DNA from: Trueperaceae bacterium
GTDB lineage: Bacteria > Deinococcota > Deinococci > Deinococcales > Trueperaceae
Length of the DNA stretch: 38,551 bases
Assembly (NCBI GenBank): GCA_020431825.1
Contig: JAGQHN010000042.1
Span: 1-38,551, forward strand
Reading direction: 5' to 3'
Shown piece after piece: positions 1 to 8,969 of the stretch. A program made the position numbers and the translations under genes. Every line of letters begins with the position of its first letter. Positions within the stretch are counted from its first letter, which is position 1. The notes under the pieces were generated by a model. The model worked only from the letters and a program-made list of their open reading frames with translations. It had not been told where the DNA came from and searched no databases.

Positions 1-1
1 C

Positions 2-700
2 AATCAACACCTTGTTGATGCTCTTCGTGGTCAGGTCCAGCAATTTCTCCACTGTGGCACTATTTGGGTGCATGGCCCAACGGTAGAAGCGCCAACAACC
101 GAAGCTGCCGAGCGCAAACCCTTTGGTGACTATGGCATAAAAAAGGCACAAATTGAAAAAGATTTGTTAAATGAGACACGTAAAAACGGCTTTCCTGCCA
201 GCATTTTGCACCCAGGGCATATTGTCGGGCCAGGCTGGACACCGCTTAACCCTGCCGGTCATTTTAATAACATAGCTTTTGAAACACTGGCTAAAGGTGA
301 GACTTTAACCCTGGCTAATTTTGGACTCGAGACCGTTCACCATGTCCACGCTGATGATGTGGCGCAGGCCTTCTTTAAAGCCATGCTTAACTGGAGCACG
401 GCAGTAGGGGAGAGCTTTCATACGGTGTCACCACAAGCCCTAAGTTTGAGAGGGTACGCCGAAAGAATGGCACTATATTTTGGACAGGAGGCAAGGCTCG
501 AGTTCCTACCCTGGGAAGCGTTTAAAACCACGCTTTCCGAACAGGAAGCGCAAGCAGTCTGGGATCACATTATGCATAGCCCCAATTGCAGCATTGCTAA
601 AGCGCAGAGATTGATAAATTATCAGCCACGGTACAGTTCTCTAGAGGCGGTGCAGGAAGCGGTGACCTGGCTCAGGGCGAATGGTCAGATTGAGGCTTAG
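2..700 (+). CDS. NAD-dependent epimerase/dehydratase, C-terminal part (5' end outside window)
   Basis: The reading frame is open from base 2, so the window cuts the gene and the true start lies to the left. The first visible residues (..FLHCGTIWVHG..) match the strand and loop before the active site in extended short-chain dehydrogenases. The catalytic Tyr-x-x-x-Lys is visible as YGIKK, about residue 46 of the visible part. It is followed by the ..ILHPGHIVGPG.. segment usual in sugar epimerases. The N-terminal Rossmann glycine motif would be off the window. Family knowledge: such enzymes oxidise or epimerise nucleotide sugars or related compounds with NAD(P). The substrate cannot be told from this fragment. 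A GTG at 68 could pass as a start, but homology continues upstream of it, so I reject it. A hairpin followed by T residues lies about 35 bp downstream. Confidence 0.8.
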   Translation, partial: NQHLVDALRGQVQQFLHCGTIWVHGPTVEAPTTEAAERKPFGDYGIKKAQIEKDLLNETRKNGFPASILHPGHIVGPGWTPLNPAGHFNNIAFETLAKGETLTLANFGLETVHHVHADDVAQAFFKAMLNWSTAVGESFHTVSPQALSLRGYAERMALYFGQEARLEFLPWEAFKTTLSEQEAQAVWDHIMHSPNCSIAKAQRLINYQPRYSSLEAVQEAVTWLRANGQIEA

Positions 701-732
701 CTGAGTTGGATGGAGTGACTTGGAATCAAAGA

Positions 733-767
733 GGGGCTGGGGCTATAGCGGACTCGAGCCCCTTTTT
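733..767 (+). terminator. Intrinsic terminator after the epimerase gene
   Basis: GGGGCT (739-744; a second copy at 733-738) can pair with AGCCCC (757-762), followed directly by TTTTT (763-767). It lies between two convergent genes and faces the epimerase. One of the CTCGAG palindromes (753-758) forms part of the hairpin. Confidence 0.6.
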
Positions 768-801
768 GGCCTTCCTAATGTGGCTAAAAGCTTTTGTCTC
801 A

Positions 802-2637
802 TTACTCTTCAATCGCTACTACCTTTAGCTCATATGTATCAAAATGTAACGTCTGATCGTCAGAAAGACTTTCTATTTGTGCTGTGACCGGGTCGAAAAG
901 CCAGCGATTGCCCTTAAGGGCAAAGTTAATCGTTAAACTTAGCGGATTTTTCTCTTCATTAAAGAGTATAAACCAGTGGGTGGACTGCTTTTTTATATGC
1001 CGGACTCTCAGGGCAGAGCTTTCAGGTTTGATGGTGATTTCTTCAGGTACAAGGGTACTAAGATGAGTTGTAAACTCACGATCATTTGTTCCCGGTGTGT
1101 AGGAAATGAGTCGCCCAGCCTCTTTGAGGGGGCTAAGGATGGGCTCGAGCCTTTCATCCAAATCATCTTCAAGAATCAAAGCCTTATAGGTCATTCCTGC
1201 AATATGAATGCCTTCTTCATCAATTTGAGCAAGCTCTAAAAGGTCACGTTCCTCGAGGTAGTTAAAATCTAGCTGCTGGCAAAAACATACTTTGGCGGCG
1301 CGCCAGGGTAAGTAGTCAGCTTTTCCCAAAATGGCAATATGGCAAATGTGCTCCGAGTCAGTATTTAACCAGCTAAGGCGGCGGCAGGCATCGGCGTAGT
1401 CTTTGTAGTGGTTCCACCAGCTACTATGCATGCCTACATCTGGTGGCCTTTCGTCCCAGCGGGGTCCCCTAACCGAGTAGTAAAATGCATGAGGATATAA
1501 CAGGTTGACGCCTCTTACAAAGCACCACCTGGCGAGCCACTGCATCTCATCCCAGCTGAGTTCATGACCATACGCGCCGCAACACTCATTGCTATTGCGC
1601 CTGCGACCATAGTGCAAAGCCGCTGATGACGAGCATTTGGCCTGAGTGGATTCACGGCCCTCTAATGCTGTAGGGTCATCAGGCAGGACCCAGCGCCAGA
1701 CCAGATCCTGACCAGGAATATGAAAGTACCGCAAAACGCCAATATCATCGCCTTTTTCAGGATGACCGGTTAAGGGCAAATCGTGGTGTTCACACCAGTT
1801 TGAAAGTTGCTGATAATAGCTTTCCTCGAGCCGCAGCTGCACTGCCCGGTAATAGTCTTTGCGGTAGCGCTCTGCGTCTGGCTCATCGTCATACCAAAGG
1901 CTAAGTAAATGCGGCTTAAAGTCATAACCCAGGATGCGGTTGACATGTTTTAAAATCCCGGTCGTGCCCGGATGAACATCGCTTTCCCGGCATCTGCCAA
2001 GTAAGGCAGGTTCGTCAGTGAACATGGCAAACAAGGTTTTGCCAAAATGCTGTGAAAACCGGGCCGCAAAACCGTCATATACAAGTTCAATAAAAGTAGC
2101 AACGGCCTCTGGATTTAGGAGGTCGGCAGCCGGAAAAGTTTCTTCTTCGGGGCCTTCACCTGCGTAATGTAAACCCCTGATATAACTATCTACCTTACGG
2201 TCGATGATGGCGACTCGAGTCCCATCAGCTCTATTTACTACTGCGACCAGGTTCTGACCTTCTTCAAGGTGGAGTTCTTCATTTGCAAGCTCAATTTTTG
2301 CCAGACCCCGGCAAGCGAAGTCAGGGTTTTTAGCCACAACCTGGCCCGCCGAGGAGCCAGATGGATACATGCCTTCGTCGTAAAGCAGAACCTTCATTTC
2401 TCGCTTGGCGGCTTCTTCAATTGCTAATTCATAAAAGCCCAAAAGACGCTCTGACATCCAGCCCAAATCGTGCGGCAGGCCAATGCGCGGGTGGATGACA
2501 AAGCCCAGGACACCATGTTTTTCAAATTCATCAATCTGGTGGAGGAGTTCGTCTTTATCCAGGTCGTCGTTCCAGAACCAGAAAGGCATAATACTAAATT
2601 CTGGTGGTGGGTTTTGCAAGGCAGCAGGAAGTTTCAT
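802..2637 (-). CDS. GH106-like glycoside hydrolase (putative alpha-L-rhamnosidase type)
   Basis: A 611-residue protein without a signal peptide, so probably cytoplasmic. The N-terminal pattern MPFWFWNDDLDKDELLHQI, then ..GFVIHPR.., ..KVLLYDEGMYPSG.. and FTDEPAL, resembles the barrel domain of GH106 and related families that act on rhamnose-containing glycans. The last 80 residues look like an all-beta end domain (..HWFILFNEEK..). It is shorter than typical GH106 enzymes (over 800 residues) and lacks obvious carbohydrate-binding modules. It is the last gene of the unit binding protein-permease-permease-hydrolase, 168 bp after the second permease, so it probably splits an oligosaccharide brought in by that transporter. 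No clear ribosome site precedes the ATG at 2637, so the start is less certain. The family call is by motif recognition only. A different barrel glycosidase specificity is possible. Confidence 0.6.
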   Translation of the reverse strand: MKLPAALQNPPPEFSIMPFWFWNDDLDKDELLHQIDEFEKHGVLGFVIHPRIGLPHDLGWMSERLLGFYELAIEEAAKREMKVLLYDEGMYPSGSSAGQVVAKNPDFACRGLAKIELANEELHLEEGQNLVAVVNRADGTRVAIIDRKVDSYIRGLHYAGEGPEEETFPAADLLNPEAVATFIELVYDGFAARFSQHFGKTLFAMFTDEPALLGRCRESDVHPGTTGILKHVNRILGYDFKPHLLSLWYDDEPDAERYRKDYYRAVQLRLEESYYQQLSNWCEHHDLPLTGHPEKGDDIGVLRYFHIPGQDLVWRWVLPDDPTALEGRESTQAKCSSSAALHYGRRRNSNECCGAYGHELSWDEMQWLARWCFVRGVNLLYPHAFYYSVRGPRWDERPPDVGMHSSWWNHYKDYADACRRLSWLNTDSEHICHIAILGKADYLPWRAAKVCFCQQLDFNYLEERDLLELAQIDEEGIHIAGMTYKALILEDDLDERLEPILSPLKEAGRLISYTPGTNDREFTTHLSTLVPEEITIKPESSALRVRHIKKQSTHWFILFNEEKNPLSLTINFALKGNRWLFDPVTAQIESLSDDQTLHFDTYELKVVAIEE

Positions 2638-2805
2638 TGGTTTATAGTTTACTACTGCCTATCCTTCAAACTGCTGTGAGAGTATTTAAAGGTCAAAATC
2701 AAACAAATCGACCTAGTCTATTAGCCTTTCAAAACCAATTAACCTATCCTATTTTGCTACAGAGAGCTTAAGGCCATTTTGGCATAAGCCTGCAAAGATA
2801 ATTGC

Positions 2806-3654
2806 TTATTCTTTAACCCCTGCTGCAGTTAATCCAGAAATGTAATAACGCTGTACAAAAAGGAAGACAATAATTACAGGTATTGTGATAAGGGTTGCTG
2901 CTGCCATTGATGCCCCTACAGGAGGCTCACTTCCAGCAGTAATGCTACCCATCATGCTTACCATGCCAACGGGTAGGGTCATACTATCACGGTTACGCAT
3001 GACCGTAAGCGGCCATAGGTAGCTGTTCCATGAACCTAAGAAACTCAAAATAGCTTGAGCAGCCAGAACCGGACGCATAAGAGGAAGCATAACTCGCCAG
3101 TAAATGCCAAATTCGGTAGCACCATCAATTCGTGCTGCTTCCATGAGTTCTGAGGGTAAGGTGGTGATGTACTGTCGCATGAGAAATATGCCCAGAGCTG
3201 GTGCCATAAATGGAATAATCAAAGATGTATACGAATTGGTCCAACCAAGGCGACTCATTAAAATGAACAGGGGAATGAGAATGAGTTCAAAAGGAATCAT
3301 GGTTGAACTTAGCATGATAAGAAATAGAGGCTGCCGTCCACGAAAGCGGTATTTGGCAAAGCCATAACCAGCTAACGAAGTGAAGAATAAAACTGCCAGT
3401 GTTACCAGCACAGCTACAGCCAAACTGTTAATGTACCAACGCCCAAATGGCCAATCTGTAAATAGACGCTGATAATTGGCAAGGGTGAAATTTCTAGGAA
3501 TAATCGTGGGGGGAAAGGCATAGATCTCATTTAGGCGTTTAAAGGAAGCTGAGATCATCCAAAGGATTGGCCAGGCCATGATGATGCCCCCTAAAGCCAC
3601 GCCAAGATTTAGCAGAATAGTACCTAGCAGCTTACTTGATTTAGGCTCGACCAT
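2806..3654 (-). CDS. Carbohydrate ABC transporter permease (MalG type), module A
   Basis: A 282-residue inner-membrane protein with about six hydrophobic segments. The EAA loop that docks the ATPase is visible as [20 protein letters not shown], placing it in the MalG/UgpE group of sugar importers. It overlaps the upstream permease gene by one base (TGATG at the junction), so the two are translationally coupled and form the heterodimeric channel. The sugar is unknown. The downstream glycosidase and upstream LacI operator suggest a rhamnose-type or related oligosaccharide. No ATPase gene is adjacent, so a shared MsmK/UgpC-like ATPase elsewhere must be assumed. Confidence 0.92.
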   Translation of the reverse strand: MVEPKSSKLLGTILLNLGVALGGIIMAWPILWMISASFKRLNEIYAFPPTIIPRNFTLANYQRLFTDWPFGRWYINSLAVAVLVTLAVLFFTSLAGYGFAKYRFRGRQPLFLIMLSSTMIPFELILIPLFILMSRLGWTNSYTSLIIPFMAPALGIFLMRQYITTLPSELMEAARIDGATEFGIYWRVMLPLMRPVLAAQAILSFLGSWNSYLWPLTVMRNRDSMTLPVGMVSMMGSITAGSEPPVGASMAAATLITIPVIIVFLFVQRYYISGLTAAGVKE

Positions 3655-4571
3655 CAGCGCTCACCACCTCTAAAAAGTCTAAGTTGCACCATTGAAAGCG
3701 TGAAAATAACTACAAATAAGAAGACCCCTACGGCAGAGGCATAACCGTAAAGTAGATCACTAATGCCTCTGGTATAGAGATATTGCACTACGCTCAAGCT
3801 TGCATTGGCGGGACCACCTTGCGTTAATATTTGAGGGTCGTCAAAGATTTGGATGGAGCCAATAGACACAATAACAGCAACAAATAGCATGACGGGCCTT
3901 AGAGAAGGCAAGGTAATATGAAAGAAACGTTGACGCTGGGTTGCGCCATCGATGGCTGCTGCCTCATAGAGTTCATCAGGTATAGACTGTAAACCTGCAA
4001 GAAAATAAATAGCGAGAAGTCCGGTCCAGCGCCAGAGCACTACCCCCATGACCGAAAATCTAACTACGCCTCTATTGCCTAACCAATCTACCGGCATACC
4101 CCCCAAGGCCATAATGAGTTCATTTAGAAAACCGAATTCGCGGTTATAAAGCATTCGGAAGACAATGGCAATGGCAGCAGTTGAGGTAACAATAGGCGCA
4201 AAATAAACGGCGCGCCAGAACGTGCGAAATTTAAGGCGTTTAGAGTTGAGTGCCAGGGCTTCAAGAAGGGCTAAAGGTGCCACGATAAAAAGACTTGCAA
4301 CTGCATAAAAGATTGTATTCTTAACAGCTTGCCAGAAAATAGGATCTCCGGTTAGCAGGCGTTCAAAATTGCGCGTACCAAAAAATTCGGGTACGCCTAA
4401 AGCTTTCCACTTATAAAAACTGATTCCTATGGCAAAAAGGCTAGGAAGCAAAAAAAAGATAGTAAACAAAATAAAAAAAGGAGAGATAAAAAAATAGGGA
4501 GCGAAGCGGTCCTGGCGCAGACGGCCTCGAGTGTTTTTTGCTGTGAGGGCTCGAGCATTTTGACTAGCCAT
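3654..4571 (-). CDS. Carbohydrate ABC transporter permease (MalF/UgpA type), module A
   Basis: A 305-residue membrane protein with a basic cytoplasmic N-terminus of about 25 residues, then about six membrane segments. The EAA loop reads EAAAIDGATQRQRFFHITLP, typical of the MalF/UgpA partner. A strong ribosome site (GGAGG, 5 nt before the ATG at 4571) supports the start. It follows the binding-protein gene after 50 bp that contain a hairpin, and its stop overlaps the next permease start by one base. Together with 3654-2806 it should form the channel for the sugar captured by the 5896-4622 protein. Confidence 0.92.
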   Translation of the reverse strand: MASQNARALTAKNTRGRLRQDRFAPYFFISPFFILFTIFFLLPSLFAIGISFYKWKALGVPEFFGTRNFERLLTGDPIFWQAVKNTIFYAVASLFIVAPLALLEALALNSKRLKFRTFWRAVYFAPIVTSTAAIAIVFRMLYNREFGFLNELIMALGGMPVDWLGNRGVVRFSVMGVVLWRWTGLLAIYFLAGLQSIPDELYEAAAIDGATQRQRFFHITLPSLRPVMLFVAVIVSIGSIQIFDDPQILTQGGPANASLSVVQYLYTRGISDLLYGYASAVGVFLFVVIFTLSMVQLRLFRGGER

Positions 4572-4586
4572 TTGTCCTCCAGAGGG

Positions 4587-4616
4587 TTAGAGGCAGGGTA
4601 AAAACCCCGCCTCTAA
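4587..4616 (-). other. Intercistronic hairpin between binding protein and permease (module A)
   Basis: TTAGAGGC (4587-4594) pairs with GCCTCTAA (4609-4616), and GGG/CCC extend the stem around one mismatch. On the minus strand no U-run follows, so it is not a classical terminator. Known parallels in sugar-transport operons suggest it stabilises the binding-protein mRNA or damps read-through, so that the binding protein outnumbers the permeases. That role is inferred. Confidence 0.55.
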
Positions 4617-4621
4617 AAAAT

Positions 4622-5896
4622 TTAGAAACCGAAATCGATGGCATCCTGTGTGATTCGTGTAACTTCATCAACAAAGGCTTCAGGGGTCATACTGCCGTCA
4701 AATAGTAAGGGTAAATTATCCCCTACCGCTGTAGACCAATTGGAACGGAAAGGACTTTGATACCAGACAGGTACGCCGTCGGCTAGCTGGGCATAAATTT
4801 CACCTAGTTTTTGTCCACCGTAGAAGGGGTCCTCTAGATCGGTAATGCGTGGATCATTGTAGGCCGAAAGCATCCATGGAAACATGTTTATCTTTTCAAA
4901 CTTTTGGACCTGGCTCTCTTTACCTAAATACATAAAACCAATGAACTCTTTCGCTAAATCTTGATGCTCGCCTTGGCTTACGGCCCAACCTGTACCGCCC
5001 CATACCAGGGTTTTGGCGCCGCCGCCACTCCAAACAGGAGGTAAAGCAACTTTCCACTGACCAGCCATTTCTTCAACGCCTGGCATCAGGCAGCAGGAAG
5101 ACCACCAATCAGGCATGACCTGACCAGCTAAGCGTCCCTCACGGTAAGCAGTAGGAATGGTTACGCCACCCCAGTGATCATCACCTAAAACCACCAAAAA
5201 GGTTCCGTTTTTTACACCTTTTTGGATAAGGTCGGCCACTTCAATGGCCATTGCGCGGTTAGCTTCGTCAGCAAAAACAAAGTTTCCATCAGCATCGAAA
5301 ACAGCGCCGCCGCGCTGATCTAGCCACATCTGGAACCAGTTTCCACTGTTGGTAGCTACGTTAAGTGCTATGCCTTTTTTGCCTAGTTCTTCACCCGTAG
5401 CAAGCATTTCTTCCCAGGTTGTGGGTACTGCTACACCATTGTCTTCAAAGATCTTGGGTTGATAATAGTAAACGCTGGCGGTAAGCGAGCTTTCTAAGCC
5501 GTAAAGCTTACCGTTATAGCTGTAAATAGACATACGACCTTCGGCGTAATCACTCCGGTCAGACGCAACCAAATCATCTAAAGGTACAAAATATTTTTCG
5601 ATGATGCCGTCTTTCATAAATTTGGGGAAACCACCCTGCTCGAGCCCTAAAAGGTCAGGTAAGGTTTCCCCGGCTGCTAGCGCTTCCAGATAACGATCCC
5701 AGGCATTGGGGATGATTTGAAAATCGTAGGTAAATTTGATATCTGGGTGAAGGGCTTCCCACTCGGACAAGCGTGAGTTGAAGAATTCTACATAAAGATT
5801 ATCGTGAGTCCAGGCAGATAGGGTGACTTCTTCCTGGGCTTGAGCCATAAAACTACCAAACAGAACCAGTACAAGAACGTACAGCCATTTCTTCAT
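4622..5896 (-). CDS. Sugar ABC transporter substrate-binding protein, Sec signal (module A)
   Basis: Extracytoplasmic solute-binding protein of family 1, about 424 residues from the chosen start. The start at 5896 (MKKWLY..) is preferred over the longer frame from a GTG at 5917 because AAGGAG stands 6 nt before this ATG and a clean signal peptide follows. That peptide is KK, then a hydrophobic run ending FMAQA at residue 20 before QEEVTL. There is no lipobox cysteine, so the mature protein should be free in the periplasm, as is common in Deinococcota. It should capture an oligosaccharide for the two permeases downstream. The promoter region upstream carries a LacI-type operator. Confidence 0.92.
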   Translation of the reverse strand: MKKWLYVLVLVLFGSFMAQAQEEVTLSAWTHDNLYVEFFNSRLSEWEALHPDIKFTYDFQIIPNAWDRYLEALAAGETLPDLLGLEQGGFPKFMKDGIIEKYFVPLDDLVASDRSDYAEGRMSIYSYNGKLYGLESSLTASVYYYQPKIFEDNGVAVPTTWEEMLATGEELGKKGIALNVATNSGNWFQMWLDQRGGAVFDADGNFVFADEANRAMAIEVADLIQKGVKNGTFLVVLGDDHWGGVTIPTAYREGRLAGQVMPDWWSSCCLMPGVEEMAGQWKVALPPVWSGGGAKTLVWGGTGWAVSQGEHQDLAKEFIGFMYLGKESQVQKFEKINMFPWMLSAYNDPRITDLEDPFYGGQKLGEIYAQLADGVPVWYQSPFRSNWSTAVGDNLPLLFDGSMTPEAFVDEVTRITQDAIDFGF

Positions 5897-6084
5897 TTTC
5901 TCTCCTTGAGTAAACACAAAACAGTCGCTAGGATAAATACAAATTTCGACTTAGGAATTGTTAAGTCTAGGAAAAGCAAGTAATTTGTTGGTCTCCTTTC
6001 TTAGAGTCACTAACATGCATAAGCAATAAGGATTAAGCCCTGCTAGGCAGAAGGTTTTATCCGCAATTGAAAATAGTACATGCC

Positions 6085-6124
6085 TAATGACAATGCCCTA
6101 GATTTATTTGTCAACGCGCGTTGA
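6085..6124 (-). promoter_or_regulatory. LacI-type operator overlapping the -35 of the module A promoter
   Basis: TCAACGCGCGTTGA (6111-6124) is a perfect 14-bp palindrome with a central CG, the usual form of LacI-family operators. On the minus strand its inner end runs into TTGACA (6114-6109), a perfect -35 box pointing at the binding-protein gene. The -10 is poor: TCATTA (6090-6085) lies 18 bp on. A bound repressor would cover the -35. The adjacent LacI gene (7225-6170) is the natural candidate. The 5' leader to the start codon would be long, about 180 nt. Confidence 0.65.
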
Positions 6125-6169
6125 TGATAACAGGAAGGTAGGGGAAAGTCAACGAAACCTCCCAACAAA

Positions 6170-7225
6170 TTAATCGATTTGGAGGTGTTTTTGTAAAGCC
6201 TTTCTACTGCCACAGGATTCTCTGATAACTAGCTCGATAGGCAGCATCATTGGCTTATTGGGCAGCTTTGGGTTTTCCTTATTTGCTATGAGTATGTCTA
6301 TTGCCTGTTTGCCAATTTCTTTTTGTGGCACAGCAACGGTTGTTAAAGGGGGCTGTGCGAAGTCCGATAGGGCAATGTTATCAATACTTACTACAGCAAG
6401 ATCGTCAGGCACTTGCAGGGCTTTGTCCTTACAATATTTCAAAATGCCAAAAGCGACTTCATCGGTACCAGCGACAACCGCTGACACTTTTTTCAGTTTG
6501 CATTGTTGTGCTTGCTCATAACCTAATACTGCTGTGCTTACATTTGAGCTGTTTGTAGGACAAAGGCAGTGCTCATACATTGCTGCTCTAAAGCCTTCGA
6601 GGCGCAGGTCAAGGGGACCAATATAGGTAATTGCTTTGTGACCGAGCTTGAGCAGATGTTTGGTTGCTTGGTAGGCGGCAGCATGACGATCAAAGTTGAT
6701 GGAAAAATTGTTTTTATATTCCCAGTCAACACACACAATATTAGGGATTCGCTCGAGGATATGCTCGAGTAAATCATAGTCACTTTCTGTCTCAAGAACC
6801 TGGTCTAATGCTAGCAAAATAAGTCCTGAGATTTCATGCTTATGAACCAGTTGATTTAGAAGCACGGGGTCTTTAAAGGATTCAAAGACTCGAATAAAAC
6901 GAATATGATGGTGCAGGGCATGGGCTGCTTCTTGAATGCCGGCCAAAATGGCACCATAGTAAGGACGTTCAAATAAAACACCGTTACTCATGACAATGCC
7001 TAGTTGCTTATCAGCGACCGAATCCCATTTTTCTTTAATCAATCTTTGCGCGTATTTGTTTGGTCGATAATTAAGTTCTTTTATGGCTTTAAGAACTCGC
7101 TTGCGCGTTTGTGCCGATACGACTCTTGGTCCGTTGTTTATGACGTAAGAAACCACAGAACGCGAAACCCCAGCTTTTTTTGCAACATCAGTTTGGGTAA
7201 CCTGCTTCGTGTCCTCGATCATCAT
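6170..7225 (-). CDS. LacI/GalR-family transcriptional regulator
   Basis: A 351-residue repressor. The N-terminal helix-turn-helix (TQTDVAKKAGVSRSVVSYV, about residues 11-29) and hinge helix (..RVLKAIKELNYRPNKYAQRL) are classical, followed by a periplasmic-binding-protein-like sugar-sensing domain to the C-terminus. It lies just upstream of module A on the same strand, and a perfect palindromic operator stands between it and that operon, so it probably represses the transporter/GH106-like unit until a sugar inducer binds. It begins 21 bp after the AraC gene 8077-7247 and may be co-transcribed with it. Two adjacent ATG codons leave the exact start open by one codon. Confidence 0.92.
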   Translation of the reverse strand: MMIEDTKQVTQTDVAKKAGVSRSVVSYVINNGPRVVSAQTRKRVLKAIKELNYRPNKYAQRLIKEKWDSVADKQLGIVMSNGVLFERPYYGAILAGIQEAAHALHHHIRFIRVFESFKDPVLLNQLVHKHEISGLILLALDQVLETESDYDLLEHILERIPNIVCVDWEYKNNFSINFDRHAAAYQATKHLLKLGHKAITYIGPLDLRLEGFRAAMYEHCLCPTNSSNVSTAVLGYEQAQQCKLKKVSAVVAGTDEVAFGILKYCKDKALQVPDDLAVVSIDNIALSDFAQPPLTTVAVPQKEIGKQAIDILIANKENPKLPNKPMMLPIELVIRESCGSRKALQKHLQID

Positions 7226-7246
7226 AAATGTGAATCCTAGTATACC

Positions 7247-8077
7247 TTAGTCTGTTTTTCTGGATTGGGCAGTCATGCGGTATGCCTTTGGAGATGCATT
7301 TGTATAAGCCTTAAACCTGCGGCTAAAGTAGAAAGGGTTGTCAAATCCTAACTCAGCTGCAATATCCTGAATGCTTGTCGAGCTCAGCTCGAGTAAGCGC
7401 ATAGCACGTTCCATGCGTTCCTTATCTAAAAATTCAAGGGGACTCATACCGACCTGCTCTTTAAAGAGGTGACTTAGCCTCGAGCTTGACAGATCGCACA
7501 GCTCAGCCAGATCTTTTAGCTTGACAGGTCTATCTAAATGTTGTCGTAAAAATGTTTCTATTTTGCTGATGCGTGGGTCAAGCTGCCTGCCCACCTTTGG
7601 GTTTAAATGATCAAGCCAGAGTAACACCTCTTCAAGTGCGTTCATGGCAAAGTCTTCGCGGCGTGCTTGTCCACCTGTGGCAAGGCTATGCACATCAGAA
7701 AACCGCTGGGCGACCCTCGTGTGCTCGGGGCTGATCCTGAGGTGCAACAATCCTGGTGTTAGTTCCGGTAGTTGTAAGTAGCTTAACCAGTGATGTCTTG
7801 GCTGGAAGTGTGCCCAGAGAAATTCCCAGTACTCGAGTCCAGGTTCTACACCATAATCGTGCAGGGTGTAAGGCTTTAGCATAACAGCATCTCCTGCTTG
7901 CGCCAGGAATTCACCTTGTTGGTAACCAAAGCGCCCTTTACCAGCCAGAGTATAGATAAAAAGCCAGTCAGAGGTGCCTTTACTCCGCCATGTCCTATAC
8001 CCCTTTGATTGTTTGAAATAGCCTGTGAGAATCTGAAAATAGGCTTGATAATAGGTTTCTTCTGGTTGGTCAGCCAT
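7247..8077 (-). CDS. AraC-family transcriptional regulator with cupin sensor domain
   Basis: A 276-residue protein. Residues about 30-110 form a cupin-type sensing domain (..FLAQAGDAVMLKPYTLHDYG..). Residues about 170-270 hold the paired helix-turn-helix of AraC proteins, ending DNPFYFSRRFKAYTNASPKAYR, the signature of the family. It is divergent from the dioxygenase/GH2 pair across an 88-bp gap and probably activates it, possibly also the LacI gene that follows it. The inducer is unknown, probably a monosaccharide or short oligosaccharide released by the local hydrolases. Confidence 0.9.
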   Translation of the reverse strand: MADQPEETYYQAYFQILTGYFKQSKGYRTWRSKGTSDWLFIYTLAGKGRFGYQQGEFLAQAGDAVMLKPYTLHDYGVEPGLEYWEFLWAHFQPRHHWLSYLQLPELTPGLLHLRISPEHTRVAQRFSDVHSLATGGQARREDFAMNALEEVLLWLDHLNPKVGRQLDPRISKIETFLRQHLDRPVKLKDLAELCDLSSSRLSHLFKEQVGMSPLEFLDKERMERAMRLLELSSTSIQDIAAELGFDNPFYFSRRFKAYTNASPKAYRMTAQSRKTD

Positions 8078-8135
8078 AGCAAGATCATATAGCTTTTTGA
8101 CAGTTGCGTTTATTCTCTGGGTTTAAGTAAATCTC

Positions 8136-8141
8136 TATACT
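8136..8141 (+). promoter_or_regulatory. Candidate -10 box for the dioxygenase/GH2 unit
   Basis: TATACT (5 of 6 to consensus) lies 30 bp before the preferred ATG at 8166. No good -35 stands 16-18 bp upstream. A TTGACA at 8097-8102 is too far away. That fits a promoter needing an activator such as the divergent AraC protein. Transcription would start near 8148, leaving too little leader for the alternative ATG at 8154. Confidence 0.35.
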
Positions 8142-8165
8142 AAAACGACCGAAATGGAGCGTGTG

Positions 8166-8969
8166 ATGCTGACAGAAGTTGAAAAAAAGCAGTTTGATAA
8201 AGATGGTTTTCTGGTTAAGAGAGCGTTTTACTCGGCAGAGCAGATTGAGGTGATTAACCACGTCTTTATGACAGAAGCCAAGGACGGGCCAGTCCCCGGC
8301 TTATCTGATACCATAAAAGCCTTAAGCCCAGATGATCCATTGGCACGTTACCCAAGAATGATGCATCCGCATCGCCACCCGGAAAAAGAGCTAGGTCAAC
8401 TTGCTCTCGAGTTTCTGCTTGACCCCAGGCTCGAGCCCATCTTGCAGACGCTTTTTGAGGATGAACCCATTGGTGCTCAAACCATGTTTTACTTTAAACC
8501 GCCAGGTGCCAGAGGACAGGCGCTGCATCAGGATAATTTTTATCTGAGGGTTAAACCTGGAACCTGCATGGCAGCCTGGCTTGCGCTTGACCACACCGAC
8601 GCCGAAAATGGTGGCATGCAGGTGGTGCCAGGCTCACATAGGGAAGATGTGGTTTGTCCCGAGACAGCAGACCTGAGCCAGTCCTTTAGTTCTCACTTTG
8701 TGGCGGTGCCGCAGGGCATGGAAGCGGTAAATGTGGAAATGGAACCCGGGGATATTTTGTTCTTTAACGGCAGTCTGATTCACGGCTCACCGCCTAACAG
8801 CAGCCAGAACCGTTTCCGCCGTAGCCTTATTGCCCATTACATTCCCGCTGCCTGTGAAGAAGTGGCAACCTGGTACCGCCCGCTTATGCGCTTTAACCAG
8901 GATCTTGTTCAAAAGGATTTTGTGGATGATGGCGGGCCCTGTGGCGTTATGATAAATGCGCCTCATTAA
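8166..8969 (+). CDS. Phytanoyl-CoA dioxygenase (PhyH)-family Fe(II)/2-oxoglutarate oxygenase
   Basis: About 267 residues from the chosen start. The metal-binding facial triad is visible: His121-x-Asp123 in LHQDNFYL and the distal His206 in SLIHGSPPN, with arginines nearby (NRFRR) for 2-oxoglutarate. Family members hydroxylate varied small molecules, often with loss of an alkyl group. The start at 8166 is chosen because GGAG lies 6 nt upstream and MLTEVEKKQFDKDGFLV is the standard family N-terminus. An ATG at 8154 in frame lacks a ribosome site. The GH2 gene begins at the very next base after the stop, so the two are translationally coupled. This suggests action on the same glycan, for example removal of a sugar O-methyl ether. 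The substrate is inference. Confidence 0.85.
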   Translation: MLTEVEKKQFDKDGFLVKRAFYSAEQIEVINHVFMTEAKDGPVPGLSDTIKALSPDDPLARYPRMMHPHRHPEKELGQLALEFLLDPRLEPILQTLFEDEPIGAQTMFYFKPPGARGQALHQDNFYLRVKPGTCMAAWLALDHTDAENGGMQVVPGSHREDVVCPETADLSQSFSSHFVAVPQGMEAVNVEMEPGDILFFNGSLIHGSPPNSSQNRFRRSLIAHYIPAACEEVATWYRPLMRFNQDLVQKDFVDDGGPCGVMINAPH

